From Bradyrhizobium sp. WBAH42 (GTDB taxonomy: Bacteria; Pseudomonadota; Alphaproteobacteria; Rhizobiales; Xanthobacteraceae): a DNA stretch of 64,000 nucleotides. The translations under genes were made by a program, and so were the position numbers. Shown here piece after piece: positions 36,529 through 45,122 of the stretch. The stretch lies in NCBI RefSeq assembly GCF_024585265.1, contig NZ_CP036533.1:5465001-5529000 (forward strand). Direction: 5' to 3'. Positions within the stretch are counted from its first letter, which is position 1, and each line of letters begins with the position of its first letter. A model generated the notes under the pieces. The model saw nothing but the letters and a program-made list of their open reading frames with translations. It made no database searches and was not told the origin of the DNA.

Positions 36529-39159
36529 CTAACACTTTGGCTGGCCCGGCGGGCAGCTCTTCGGTGGCGGGCCGGCCGGCCGCGGAGGCGGATGCGGCGC
36601 TGCGGCCATCGGCGGCGGCGCCGGTCGGGCGACCGGAGGTGGTGGCGGCGGCGCTGGCCGTGCGACAGGCGGCGGAGGTGGTGCCGGCCGCGCCATCGCG
36701 GGCGGAGGCGGCGCCGGCCGGGCAACAGGTGGCGGCGGTGGCGCCGGCCGCGCCACGGCGACGGGCGGAGGCGCGGCCCGCGGCGGCGGGGGTGGCGCAA
36801 CCCGCGGCGGAGGCGGCGGCGCCGGCCTTGCCAGAGCCTGAGGATGCGGAGGCGCAGCGGCGGGCCTGCCGGCCTGCGGCGGCGGTGGCGCTGGTGCGGG
36901 CCGACGATCCTGAACTCCGGACGGTGTCCGCGCCGCCACGGGTGGCGGCGGAGGTGTCACGGGTTTGACCGCCGTCGGGGCGGCGGGCTTGCCGGTGGCC
37001 GCGCTCGGCGGCGGCAAAGCGCCCGGCTGAGGCCCGCCCGGCCTGCCGCGCAGGTCTGGCACAGGCGGGGTCGTTGTCCCCGGCCTGGGCAGGGCCGCGG
37101 ACGGATTCGTCGCGTTTCCGGAAGCCGGTGGGTGATTGGGCGTCGTAGCCGCGTTCGGCTGCGGCGGTGGGACGTTGCCGCTCGGCGCCGTGGCGGTCGC
37201 GGCAGGCTTGCCTGGGGATGGGACAGTCCCGGGCGCGGCCCCTGCTCCGGCCGGCGGCGGCCCGCCGGGGGTGCCGGGCACGGGCAGCGTATTGGCCTGC
37301 GGCAACTTGGTCGGCGCCAGCGCTTGCGGGGGTGCAGCGGCGCTGCCGGCGGGCGCGGTCGCGGTCGGAAGAGGTGGGCCGCCCGGCGTCCCCGTCCCGG
37401 GCGCCGCTCCGGCCGGCGGGCTGCCGGGCGCTCCCGGCGCCGGCACCGTATTGGCCTGCGGCAGCTTGGCGCCTGCGGGCGGCGGCGCCGTCGTGCCAGG
37501 CGCAACATTGGCCGGAGCCGGTGCCGCGAGACCCGGCTTCGCCGTCGGCTGGATCGTCGCGCTCGGCGGCATCGGCGCCTTGCCCTGCTGGATCAGAGCG
37601 GCGCGCTGGACCACCGCCTGCGGCACGGCCGGACCTGCCGGCGTGGCGCGGCCGGCAACCGCCGGCGCCAGATTGCCCGGTCCGGGCGCCGGCCCCGCGG
37701 CCGGCGGCGGTGCCGGCGGGCGGTTGATCACGGTGTTGATGACCGTCGTGTTGTGGATGTTCTGATAGATGATGTTGTTCGGCGGCGGCGCGACATAGAC
37801 CGGCGGCCTGACGAATACCGGGATCGGCACGAACACCGGCTGCGGCAGCACGAACAGGCCGACCACGGGCAGTGGCGGCGGCAGCACGACGAAATCCGGC
37901 GGCGGCGGCGGCAGGTAATAGACCGGCGGCGGCGGTGGCGGCGCGAAGCCGAAATCGGGATCGCTGAAATACAGCACGGGACGGTCGACATAGACCACCT
38001 CCTCCGGCGGCGGTGGCGGCACGTCGTAGTCGATCATCGCGAAGCTCGGCGGCGGCTCGGGCGGCGCGGTGAGGATCGCAAGGCGGCGCCGTGCGTCTGC
38101 CGCATGCGGCCCGCGCGGATAGCGGCGCAGATACGACCAATAGGCCTCCGGCGTGTCGGTGCGGTAGGTCCGCCGCCAGGTGATGGCTTCGCGGCGCGCG
38201 GCAACGATCGCCATCACGCGCTTGGCGAGCGGGTCGTTCGGATAGGCCGCGAGAAACTCCTCATAGGCCGGCAGCGTGTCGCGCTCGAGCGCGGCGGCAT
38301 AGGCATCCTGCACGCCGAGATCGCGGATCGGCTTGCTCCGGATCGCGGCGACTTGGTCGGGCGCAGCCGCCGGCGGCGGCGCATCGGGCGCGCGCTCGAA
38401 GAACGAGAATGGCGCCGAGATCTTCTGCTCGTTCCAGGGCACCTGCGCGCCCTTGGAGGCCTCGTTGACGCGCAGGCGGACGCGGTCGAACACCTCGGGC
38501 AGCGGCAGGCCGCCGGTGCGGATCATCTCGGCGAGCGACTGCGCATAGATGCCGTAGGGCCCCGGCTCCTCCGGCGCCACCGTGCCGGGCGCGGCGTTGA
38601 AGGCGATCAGCATGTTCGGCTCCGGCTCGACCAGCGCCAAACCGCTCGCGATCGGCTGTCCGCCCTCGATGAAGGGCTGCGCCCGGGCCGCGTCGAGCAC
38701 CACGACATTGGCCTTGAGCGGAATCGAGGCGAGCTGGCGCGCATAGTCACTGATGCGCAAGGCCTCGGTCGGTATGTCGGTGTCGCGGCTGATGTTGGAA
38801 TCGACCGGGATGAAATAGTTCTCGCCGGCCAGCTGCACGCCGTAGCCGGCAAGATAGATCATCGCGACGGTGCCCGGCCCCGACGCCTGGGCCTTCTGGA
38901 TGAAATCGCGCAAGCTCTTGCGCAGCGTGTCGCCGTCGAGATCGCGCGCGCCGACCACGTCGAAGCCCGCCGCCTGCAGCGTTTGTGCGATCAGGCCAGC
39001 GTCGTTCGCGGTGGTCGCCAGCGGCGATTTGGCATAGGCGCCGTTGCCGACCACGAGCGCGATGCGCTTTTCCTGCTGCTGGGCACGCGCCTGTTGCGGC
39101 GCGCCCAGGGCAAGGACCGCCAGGAGAAGGCAGAGGAAGACTTTGAGCGTCCCGCGCAT
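36529..39159 (-). CDS. Caspase-fold (peptidase C14) protein with lost catalytic dyad and long proline-rich tail
   Basis: An 876-residue exported protein. It has a signal peptide (LKVFLCLLLAVLALG, cleavage after ARA) followed by a caspase-like domain (residues about 32-265: KRIALVVGNGAYAKSPL, ENYFIPVDSNI). The catalytic His normally in SGHG is Tyr106 (LAGYGVQ), and the catalytic Cys normally in DACR is Ala158 (VVLDAARAQ). The enzyme site is therefore absent. A helical region (residues about 300-375, with EEFLAAYPNDPLAKRV and YWSYLRRYPRGPHA) follows, then some 500 residues rich in Pro, Ala and Gly. These include repeats around KLPQANT and VARPAPPPP, ending in SCPPGQPKC. It is probably a periplasmic or surface scaffold. 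The start may be GTG 39192. Confidence 0.85.
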   Translation of the reverse strand: MRGTLKVFLCLLLAVLALGAPQQARAQQQEKRIALVVGNGAYAKSPLATTANDAGLIAQTLQAAGFDVVGARDLDGDTLRKSLRDFIQKAQASGPGTVAMIYLAGYGVQLAGENYFIPVDSNISRDTDIPTEALRISDYARQLASIPLKANVVVLDAARAQPFIEGGQPIASGLALVEPEPNMLIAFNAAPGTVAPEEPGPYGIYAQSLAEMIRTGGLPLPEVFDRVRLRVNEASKGAQVPWNEQKISAPFSFFERAPDAPPPAAAPDQVAAIRSKPIRDLGVQDAYAAALERDTLPAYEEFLAAYPNDPLAKRVMAIVAARREAITWRRTYRTDTPEAYWSYLRRYPRGPHAADARRRLAILTAPPEPPPSFAMIDYDVPPPPPEEVVYVDRPVLYFSDPDFGFAPPPPPPVYYLPPPPPDFVVLPPPLPVVGLFVLPQPVFVPIPVFVRPPVYVAPPPNNIIYQNIHNTTVINTVINRPPAPPPAAGPAPGPGNLAPAVAGRATPAGPAVPQAVVQRAALIQQGKAPMPPSATIQPTAKPGLAAPAPANVAPGTTAPPPAGAKLPQANTVPAPGAPGSPPAGAAPGTGTPGGPPLPTATAPAGSAAAPPQALAPTKLPQANTLPVPGTPGGPPPAGAGAAPGTVPSPGKPAATATAPSGNVPPPQPNAATTPNHPPASGNATNPSAALPRPGTTTPPVPDLRGRPGGPQPGALPPPSAATGKPAAPTAVKPVTPPPPPVAARTPSGVQDRRPAPAPPPPQAGRPAAAPPHPQALARPAPPPPPRVAPPPPPRAAPPPVAVARPAPPPPPVARPAPPPPAMARPAPPPPPVARPAPPPPPPVARPAPPPMAAAPHPPPRPAGPPPKSCPPGQPKC

Positions 39160-39307
39160 GGCTGTGCCCGCTTTTGTTGTTGAGGTGGCCACCGCGTATC
39201 AGGCGCGCGGCCAGCTGAATGGCACTTGAACGAGATGCCCGGATTGGGGCGGTGGCATGGCGCCGCCACCCAAGTCAACTCCACGTCGAACCTGCACGTC
39301 GGGCGCA

Positions 39308-39337
39308 AGCCTCGCGACCGCACTGCGGCGCGAGGCT
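39308..39337 (-). terminator. Hairpin downstream of the carbonic anhydrase gene
   Basis: AGCCTCGCG (39308-39316) and CGCGAGGCT (39329-39337) form a perfect 9-base stem with an inner CCGCA/TGCGG pairing, 11 bases after the stop. There is no T-run, so its terminator role is tentative. Confidence 0.4.
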
Positions 39338-39348
39338 CCCCGGCCCGT

Positions 39349-40119
39349 TCAGCCCTGGGCGATCAGATCAACCGTGCCCGTCGTTAGCCGGTAGATGCCG
39401 CCGACGACCTTCACCTTGCCCTGCTCCACGGCGGCATTGAGGATGGGCGCGGCCGTCTTCAGCTTGGCGATGTTGTCGACCACGTTCTGCCGGATCGCCT
39501 TGTTGAGCACGTCCCCGCCCTGCTGCATCGCCGCCTTTGCGGCGGGCGCGATCGCATCGACCAGCGAGGGAATGTGCCCCGGCGGCGACGTATTGTCCTT
39601 GATCGCCTTCAGCGTCGCATCCACCGCGCCGCAGGCATCATGGCCGAGCACGAGGATCAGCGGCGTGTTCAGCACCGCCACCGCATATTCCATGCTTGCG
39701 ATGGTCTCGGTGCCGGCAAAGTTTCCGGCGACGCGACAGACGAACAGGTCGCCGCGACCCGTGTCGAAAGCGTATTCCGGCGCGATGCGCGAGTCGGCGC
39801 AGCTCAGCACGGCCGCGAACGGGTTCTGCCCGCCGGCCAGCGCCTCGCGCTCGTGCTTGAAATCGTGGCGCCGCGACACGCCGGCGACGTAGCGCCCATT
39901 GCCCTCCATCAGCCGCTTCAGCGACGCGTCGGGCGACAGCACATTCTGCGGCTTCGGCGGCTGCTTGGCGTCCTTGGCCAAGGCGCCACTGGCGAAAGCT
40001 CCACCGGCGAAAGCCATGCCGAACGCGGCGGCGCCAAACAGCATCGCCGATCGCCGCGACGGCGCGATGTCTTGAGGCAGAGTTTCGTGATGAAGAGCGT
40101 CAGAGCACTTGTCGCACAT
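39349..40119 (-). CDS. Beta-class carbonic anhydrase, Tat-exported
   Basis: Zinc enzyme interconverting CO2 and bicarbonate, 256 residues. Zinc ligands and dyad are all present: Cys107 and Asp109-Arg111 in LSCADSR, and His160 and Cys163 in LGHDACGAV. The N-terminus MCDKCSDALHHE precedes a twin-arginine-like signal (SRRSAMLFGAAAFGMAFAGG), so it should act in the periplasm. The short pre-signal segment with a C-x-x-C pair is unusual. GGAGGA eight bases upstream fixes ATG 40119. It is transcribed toward the caspase-fold gene, 189 bases away. Confidence 0.92.
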   Translation of the reverse strand: MCDKCSDALHHETLPQDIAPSRRSAMLFGAAAFGMAFAGGAFASGALAKDAKQPPKPQNVLSPDASLKRLMEGNGRYVAGVSRRHDFKHEREALAGGQNPFAAVLSCADSRIAPEYAFDTGRGDLFVCRVAGNFAGTETIASMEYAVAVLNTPLILVLGHDACGAVDATLKAIKDNTSPPGHIPSLVDAIAPAAKAAMQQGGDVLNKAIRQNVVDNIAKLKTAAPILNAAVEQGKVKVVGGIYRLTTGTVDLIAQG

Positions 40120-40421
40120 GTGACATTTCCTCCGGGTCAGTGGACGATGAAGCGTCGCGAAGATAGGTGCGCCGATATGAAGAAATAACAAATGTAAATT
40201 GATGCAACCGATGATTGCTGCACCGCGCTATGCTGCAAGCCGAAACGCGTGGCCCATCGCGCCCGACGATTGCACAGACCTGCGTCCGTCTGCAGGCATT
40301 CGAGATCCGCCCGCCAAAAGAGTGATCCAAAAAAATTGCGACAATTCTTTTTCTCGACGAATGCGGCACGCATTCATGCGCAGATCGTGCTCGAGCAACG
40401 ATCCATCACGGCGATGCTTCG
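40120..40421. other. Intergenic stretch with no recognised gene
   Basis: Upstream region of the carbonic anhydrase gene. It is locally AT-rich near 40185-40200 and 40330-40355, where AATTG/CAATT flank CGA beside A- and T-runs. This could act as a weak terminator for minus-strand transcripts from the lipoprotein gene. No coding frame has convincing composition. Confidence 0.4.
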
Positions 40422-40508
40422 TCAATATCTCTTCGCGCTCCAGAGCTGCTGCGCGTCCACAAGCCCCGTGCCCGGCGCGATCAGAAGCACGTCATCGTAC
40501 CGCGCGCC
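40422..40508 (-). pseudogene. In-frame continuation of the lipoprotein gene after its TAG stop
   Basis: Directly after the TAG at 40509-40511 the same frame runs for 28 more codons to a TGA at 40422-40424. They encode a segment including YDDVLLIAPGTGLVDAQQLW. Most third positions are G or C, as in real genes of this genome. The full-length ancestor may have been 208 codons, with the TAG a recent nonsense change, or the match to coding composition may be chance. Confidence 0.35.
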
Positions 40509-41048
40509 CTACTCGACGGCTTCCAGCTCCGCGAGTTTCGTGCGCGCGGTTGCCTCATCCAGAGCAACGATCTCGCCCGGCCCGAGATTGGCCTCGCCCG
40601 CCGTCGCGACCGACACGACCGCAAGTCCGGCCAAACCGCCGAGCACGGCGCCACCCATGGCGGCATCGTGCCTGGCGCTGCTCTTGATCAGGTAGAAATG
40701 CGTCCGGCCTGCCTCCATGACGATCTCGCGCTTGGTCTCGCCCGGAAACATCAGTTCAGTGACCAGCACGTCGTGACGTCCCGCAGGCCGGTCGGCATAG
40801 GCATATTTCCCGGCCACGATTTTTCCGAGCGGCGCACCGTCGAGTTTCACCTCGCAGGCGCAAATAGCCATGCTCAGGCCGTTCCTCTTGTCCTGCAGGA
40901 ACACCACACGCGCGTGCCCTGCGCGCGGAGGACCGACCTTTTTAGACACCGACGCAAAGTCCGTTCCAACCTGATTGCTGACGCACCCCGTCAGCATGGC
41001 ACAAACGGCCAACAACAACCCACCCTGTCGCAGCATCACACGCCCCAT
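40509..41048 (-). CDS. DUF2846-like lipoprotein
   Basis: A 179-residue predicted lipoprotein. The signal LRQGGLLLAVCAMLTGC ends in a lipobox with Cys at about residue 22. The body (ARVVFLQDKRNGLSMAICACEVKLDGAPLGKIVAGKYAYAD and THFYLIKSSA) fits the DUF2846 pattern of small beta-rich envelope proteins. A Gly/Ala hydrophobic segment near residues 130-150 (GGAVLGGLAGLAVVSV) may associate with membrane. Function is unknown. The frame continues past its TAG stop with coding-like composition. Confidence 0.8.
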   Translation of the reverse strand: MGRVMLRQGGLLLAVCAMLTGCVSNQVGTDFASVSKKVGPPRAGHARVVFLQDKRNGLSMAICACEVKLDGAPLGKIVAGKYAYADRPAGRHDVLVTELMFPGETKREIVMEAGRTHFYLIKSSARHDAAMGGAVLGGLAGLAVVSVATAGEANLGPGEIVALDEATARTKLAELEAVE

Positions 41049-41144
41049 TCCATTCCCCGGGGCACATGCTAGTCGGAATCAGCGCTGGGTTGCAACCGAT
41101 GCAGTACGACTACTTTGTAAAAACCGGAACGCGCGGCGGAGAAG

Positions 41145-44100
41145 CTAAAGCTGTTGCACGTCCACCACGCCCGCGACCGCCTTGATCGCGCCGGCGATCT
41201 GCGGCGAGACCTTGAAGCGCCCGGGCAGCTTCATCTCCACCTCGGTCTCGAGGTCGAGCATCATCACCAGCGAGACCTCGCCGTCGCCGCTTCCGCGCGG
41301 TGCGATGCCGGGACTGCCGACCTTCGGCGCACCGCCGTTGGTAGCCGCCATATCGGGCCCGGCGAGACGCTTGGCGATCGAGTCCAGCGGTTTGGTGTCG
41401 CGCAGGAAGATGCGCAGGCCCTTCTGCGTCTTGGCCGCGGCGTCATCGAGCGGCTCGGCATGCAGCACGCGGGCGCGGACGTCCTCGCCCTGGAGCTCGG
41501 CGCCTAACTGCAGCAGCACGGCCGCGCCGGACTCCAGCACGTCGCGATATTGCGCGAGGCCTTCCGAGAACAGCACCGCCTCGAAATGGCCGGTGGGATC
41601 GGACAGGCCCATGATGCCCATCTTGTTGCCGGTCTTGGTGCGCCGCTCCATGCGCGAGACAACGGTCGCGGCGACCTTGCCGGCGGTGGCGCCGGTCTTC
41701 ACCGCGCGCGAGAACTCGGCCCAGCTCTGCACCCGCAGCCGCTTCAGCACGGTCGCGTAATCGTCGAGCGGATGTCCCGACAGGAAGAAGCCGATCGCGT
41801 CGTATTCGCGGCGCAGCCGCTCGGCCGGCAGCCACGGCTCGACTTGCGGCAGCATGATGGTCGGCGCATCCGCCGACATGCCGAACATGTCGTTCTGGCC
41901 GATGGTCGCAGCTTCATGCGCCCGCTGGCAGGCGGCGAGGATCGCGTCCGCACCGGCAAAGACGCGCGCCCGGTTCGGCTCCAGAGTGTCGAAGGCGCCG
42001 GCAGCGGCGAGGCTTTCGATGATGCGCTTGTTGATCGCGCGCGGCGAGACGCGCGCGGCGAAATCGGCGAGCGAGGTGAACAGGCCGCCAAGGGTGCGCT
42101 CCGCGATGATCTGCTCGATCGCCTGGATGCCGACGCCCTTGAGCGCGGCGAGCGCGTAGTAGATCGTGTTCTCGCCGACCTCGAAGGTCGCGCCCGAGCG
42201 GTTGATGTTCGGCGGCTCGACCTTGATGCCGAGGCGCTGCGCCTCGGAGCGAAATTCGGAGAGCTTGTCGGTGTTGTTCAGATCGAGCGTCATGGACGCT
42301 GCGATGAACTCCACCGGATAATGCGCCTTCATGTAGGCGGTGTGGTAGGACACCAGTGCATAGGCCGCCGCGTGGCTCTTGTTGAAGCCGTAGTCGGCGA
42401 ACTTTGCGAGCAGCTCGAAGATGGTCTCGGCCTGCCCCTTCGGCACACCGTTCTTCACCGCGCCCGCGACGAAGATGTCGCGCTGCTTGTCCATCTCGGC
42501 GCGGATCTTCTTGCCCATGGCGCGGCGCAGCAGGTCGGCGTCGCCGAGCGAATAGCCCGACATCACCTGCGCGATCTGCATCACCTGCTCCTGGTAGATG
42601 ATGACGCCGAAGGTCTCCTTCAGGATCGGCTCCAGCACGGGATGCAGATATTCCGGCTCCTCGTCGCCGTGCTTGCGCGCGCAATAGGTCGGGATGTTCG
42701 CCATCGGACCCGGCCGATACAGCGCGACCAGCGCGATGATGTCCTCGAAACGGTCGGGGCGCATGTCGATCAGCGCCCGTCGCATGCCCTGGCTTTCAAC
42801 CTGGAACACGCCGACCACGTCGCCGCGCGCCAGCATCTGGTAACTCTCGGCATCGTCGATCGGCAGCGTGGCGAGATCGACGTGGATGCCGCGCGGCTTC
42901 AGCAGCTTGCAGGCGACGTCGAGCACGGTGAGCGTCTTCAGGCCGAGGAAGTCGAACTTGACGAGCCCCGCGGGCTCGACCCACTTCATGTTGAACTGGG
43001 TCACCGGCATGTCGGATTTGGGATCGCGGTAGAGCGGCACGAGCTCGCTCAGAGGACGATCGCCGATCACGATGCCGGCCGCGTGGGTCGAGGCGTGGCG
43101 GGTCAGGCCTTCGAGACGCTGGGCGATGTCGAAGGCGCGCGCCACCACCGGGTCTTCGTCGCGGAACGCCTGCAGCTTGGGCTCGCTCTCGATCGCGGCG
43201 GCCAGCGTCACCGGCGCCGCCGGATTCTGCGGCACCAGTTTGGTCAGCTTGTCGACCTGGCCATAGGGCATCTGCAGCACGCGGCCGACGTCGCGCAGCA
43301 CGCCGCGCGCCTGCAGCGTACCGAAGGTGATGATCTGCGCGACCTGATCGCGGCCGTAGCGCTGCTGCACGTAACTGATCACCTCGCCGCGGCGGTCCTG
43401 GCAGAAGTCGATGTCGAAGTCCGGCATCGAGACGCGTTCGGGATTGAGGAAGCGCTCGAACAGCAGGCCGAACCTGATCGGATCGAGGTCGGTGATGGTG
43501 AGCGCCCACGCCACCAGCGACCCCGCGCCGGAGCCGCGGCCCGGCCCAACGGGAATGCCCTGGCTCTTCGCCCATTTGATGAAGTCGGACACGATCAGGA
43601 AGTAGCCCGCGTATTTCATGCGGGTGATGACGTCGAGCTCGAAGGCGAGCCGCTTGGCGTACGTCTCCTCCGTCGTGCCCTGCGACAGGCCGTGGACGCT
43701 CAGGCGCTTGGCCAGCCCCTCCTCCGCCTGGCGCTTCAATTCGGCGGCCTCGACCGCGGCGGCATCCGAGCTCTGCGCCGCACCCACGGTGAAGAACGGC
43801 AGGATTGGCTTGCGCGTCATCGGCCGGAACGAGCAGCGCTCGGCGATCTCCACCGTCGAGGCCAGCGCCTCCGGAATGTCGGCGAACAGCACCGCCATCT
43901 CGGCGCGCGTCTTGAAGCGATGATCCGGCGTCAGCTGCATGCGGTCGGTCTCGGCGATCAGCCGGCCGCCGGCAATGCAGAGCAGCGCATCATGCGCTTC
44001 GTAATCGTCGGTGGTCGCGAAATACGGCTCGTTGGTCGCAACAAGCGGCAGCCCCTTGGCGTAGGCGATGTCGATCAAGCCGCCTTCGACGCGCCGCTCC

Positions 44101-44648
44101 TTCTCGGCGTTGTGGCGCTGCAATTCGATGTAGAGGCGGTCGCCGAACAGAGCAGCGAGACGCTCGCACCGCACGCCGGCGAGTTCGGCCATGCCACCGG
44201 CGAGCGCCAGCGAGATCGGGCCGTCCGGCCCGCCCGTCAGCGCGATCAGGCCCTCGGTCTCGTCCACGAGCCAGTCGAGCTTGATGAACGGAGCATGGCT
44301 GTCCGGCGATTCCAGGAACGCGCGCGAGTTCAGCCGCATCAGGCTGCGATAGCCGCGCTCCTGCGCGGCCAGCAGCACCACGCGCGACGGTCCCATCGCG
44401 TTGCGCGCGCTGGGATCCTGATCGCCGAAATCGATGGCCAGTTCGCAGCCGACGATCGGCTGGATGCCGGAGCCCGCCATCTTGTCGGAGAACTCCAGCG
44501 CGCCGAACAGATTGTCGGTGTCGGTCAGCGCCAGCGCCGGCTGGTGGTCCTTCTTGGCAAGCTCGGCGAGCTTGGCGATCTTGATCGAGCCCTTGAGCAG
44601 CGAATAGGCCGAGTGAACGTGAAGGTGGACAAATCCGGCGCTCGGCAT
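41145..44648 (-). CDS. dnaE: DNA polymerase III alpha subunit
   Basis: Replicative polymerase catalytic subunit, 1167 residues. The N-terminal PHP domain begins FVHLHVHSAYSLLKGSIKIA. The palm contains the catalytic aspartates in PDFDIDFCQDRRGEV and the GPGRGSGAGSLVAWAL loop. KSHAAAYALVSYHTAYMKAHYPVEF is the typical fingers region, and the C-terminus carries an OB-fold and tail. ATG 44648 gives the standard N-terminus MPSAGFVHLH. The open frame upstream has no family similarity. In this clade dnaE normally neighbours the lol genes; here an accessory block intervenes. Confidence 0.97.
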   Translation of the reverse strand: MPSAGFVHLHVHSAYSLLKGSIKIAKLAELAKKDHQPALALTDTDNLFGALEFSDKMAGSGIQPIVGCELAIDFGDQDPSARNAMGPSRVVLLAAQERGYRSLMRLNSRAFLESPDSHAPFIKLDWLVDETEGLIALTGGPDGPISLALAGGMAELAGVRCERLAALFGDRLYIELQRHNAEKERRVEGGLIDIAYAKGLPLVATNEPYFATTDDYEAHDALLCIAGGRLIAETDRMQLTPDHRFKTRAEMAVLFADIPEALASTVEIAERCSFRPMTRKPILPFFTVGAAQSSDAAAVEAAELKRQAEEGLAKRLSVHGLSQGTTEETYAKRLAFELDVITRMKYAGYFLIVSDFIKWAKSQGIPVGPGRGSGAGSLVAWALTITDLDPIRFGLLFERFLNPERVSMPDFDIDFCQDRRGEVISYVQQRYGRDQVAQIITFGTLQARGVLRDVGRVLQMPYGQVDKLTKLVPQNPAAPVTLAAAIESEPKLQAFRDEDPVVARAFDIAQRLEGLTRHASTHAAGIVIGDRPLSELVPLYRDPKSDMPVTQFNMKWVEPAGLVKFDFLGLKTLTVLDVACKLLKPRGIHVDLATLPIDDAESYQMLARGDVVGVFQVESQGMRRALIDMRPDRFEDIIALVALYRPGPMANIPTYCARKHGDEEPEYLHPVLEPILKETFGVIIYQEQVMQIAQVMSGYSLGDADLLRRAMGKKIRAEMDKQRDIFVAGAVKNGVPKGQAETIFELLAKFADYGFNKSHAAAYALVSYHTAYMKAHYPVEFIAASMTLDLNNTDKLSEFRSEAQRLGIKVEPPNINRSGATFEVGENTIYYALAALKGVGIQAIEQIIAERTLGGLFTSLADFAARVSPRAINKRIIESLAAAGAFDTLEPNRARVFAGADAILAACQRAHEAATIGQNDMFGMSADAPTIMLPQVEPWLPAERLRREYDAIGFFLSGHPLDDYATVLKRLRVQSWAEFSRAVKTGATAGKVAATVVSRMERRTKTGNKMGIMGLSDPTGHFEAVLFSEGLAQYRDVLESGAAVLLQLGAELQGEDVRARVLHAEPLDDAAAKTQKGLRIFLRDTKPLDSIAKRLAGPDMAATNGGAPKVGSPGIAPRGSGDGEVSLVMMLDLETEVEMKLPGRFKVSPQIAGAIKAVAGVVDVQQL

Positions 44649-44850
44649 GGTCGCGTGACAGCCTCTTGCAGATGAGATGGAGCGGTCGCCGGCTCCCCAA
44701 GGCATCATGCACTCGCGCGGCCGACTCGGCATCGCAATGGTGGGGTCTCGCGCCGCCAGAGTCCACGCCGGAGCGGCCGCTTCGCCGCGTCGTCCCGCTT
44801 TTCCCCAACCGGGCCTGCCCCGGAGCCGCGGGGACAAAGCTGCGGGATGC

Positions 44851-44949
44851 TCAAAGCTGCGGGATAACCTGGGCCCAGATCGCGATCATCCCGACGAACA
44901 GCGTGATGGACGCCAGCGCAGCCGCCTCTTCCACGAAAATCCTGAACAT
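44851..44949 (-). CDS. 32-residue single-span membrane protein
   Basis: ATG 44949 to TGA 44851 encodes MFRIFVEEAAALASITLFVG followed by MIAIWAQVIPQL. An amphipathic start carries two acidic residues, then a hydrophobic helix of about 18 residues. GAGGGAG lies seven bases upstream, and codon third positions are G/C-rich. I recall near-identical micro-proteins annotated as hypothetical in Bradyrhizobium, but this needs a search. It sits about 200 bases upstream of dnaE on the same strand. Confidence 0.65.
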   Translation of the reverse strand: MFRIFVEEAAALASITLFVGMIAIWAQVIPQL

Positions 44950-45060
44950 GGTCTCGCTCCCTCGCTAGAACGTATGAAGAACATTGTTCTCATTTCGTTC
45001 TCAAGAGTCAAGCCTGACCCGAGATCTCGCAGCGCGATGGTTAACTCACTGAATTCACAT

Positions 45061-45093
45061 AATAAAAAAGCCCCGGCCGAGGCCGGGGCTTTC
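45061..45093 (-). terminator. Rho-independent terminator of the outer-membrane protein gene
   Basis: AGCCCCGGCC and GGCCGGGGCT form a 10-base stem; on the minus strand it is followed by TTTTTT. It lies 33 bases past the stop at 45123. Confidence 0.85.
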
Positions 45094-45122
45094 GTCGGCC
45101 GCTCGCGTGGAGCGGGTCGGTT

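Noticed and set aside
36520..39183. An 887-codon open frame antisense to the caspase-fold gene
   Set aside because: It mirrors the GC-rich, proline-coding strand; its translation is an Arg/Gly low-complexity string without any family pattern, while the minus-strand frame has a signal peptide and caspase motifs.
41550..44675. A 1041-codon plus-strand open frame opposite dnaE
   Set aside because: It is a shadow of dnaE third-position GC bias; dnaE motifs are continuous on the minus strand.
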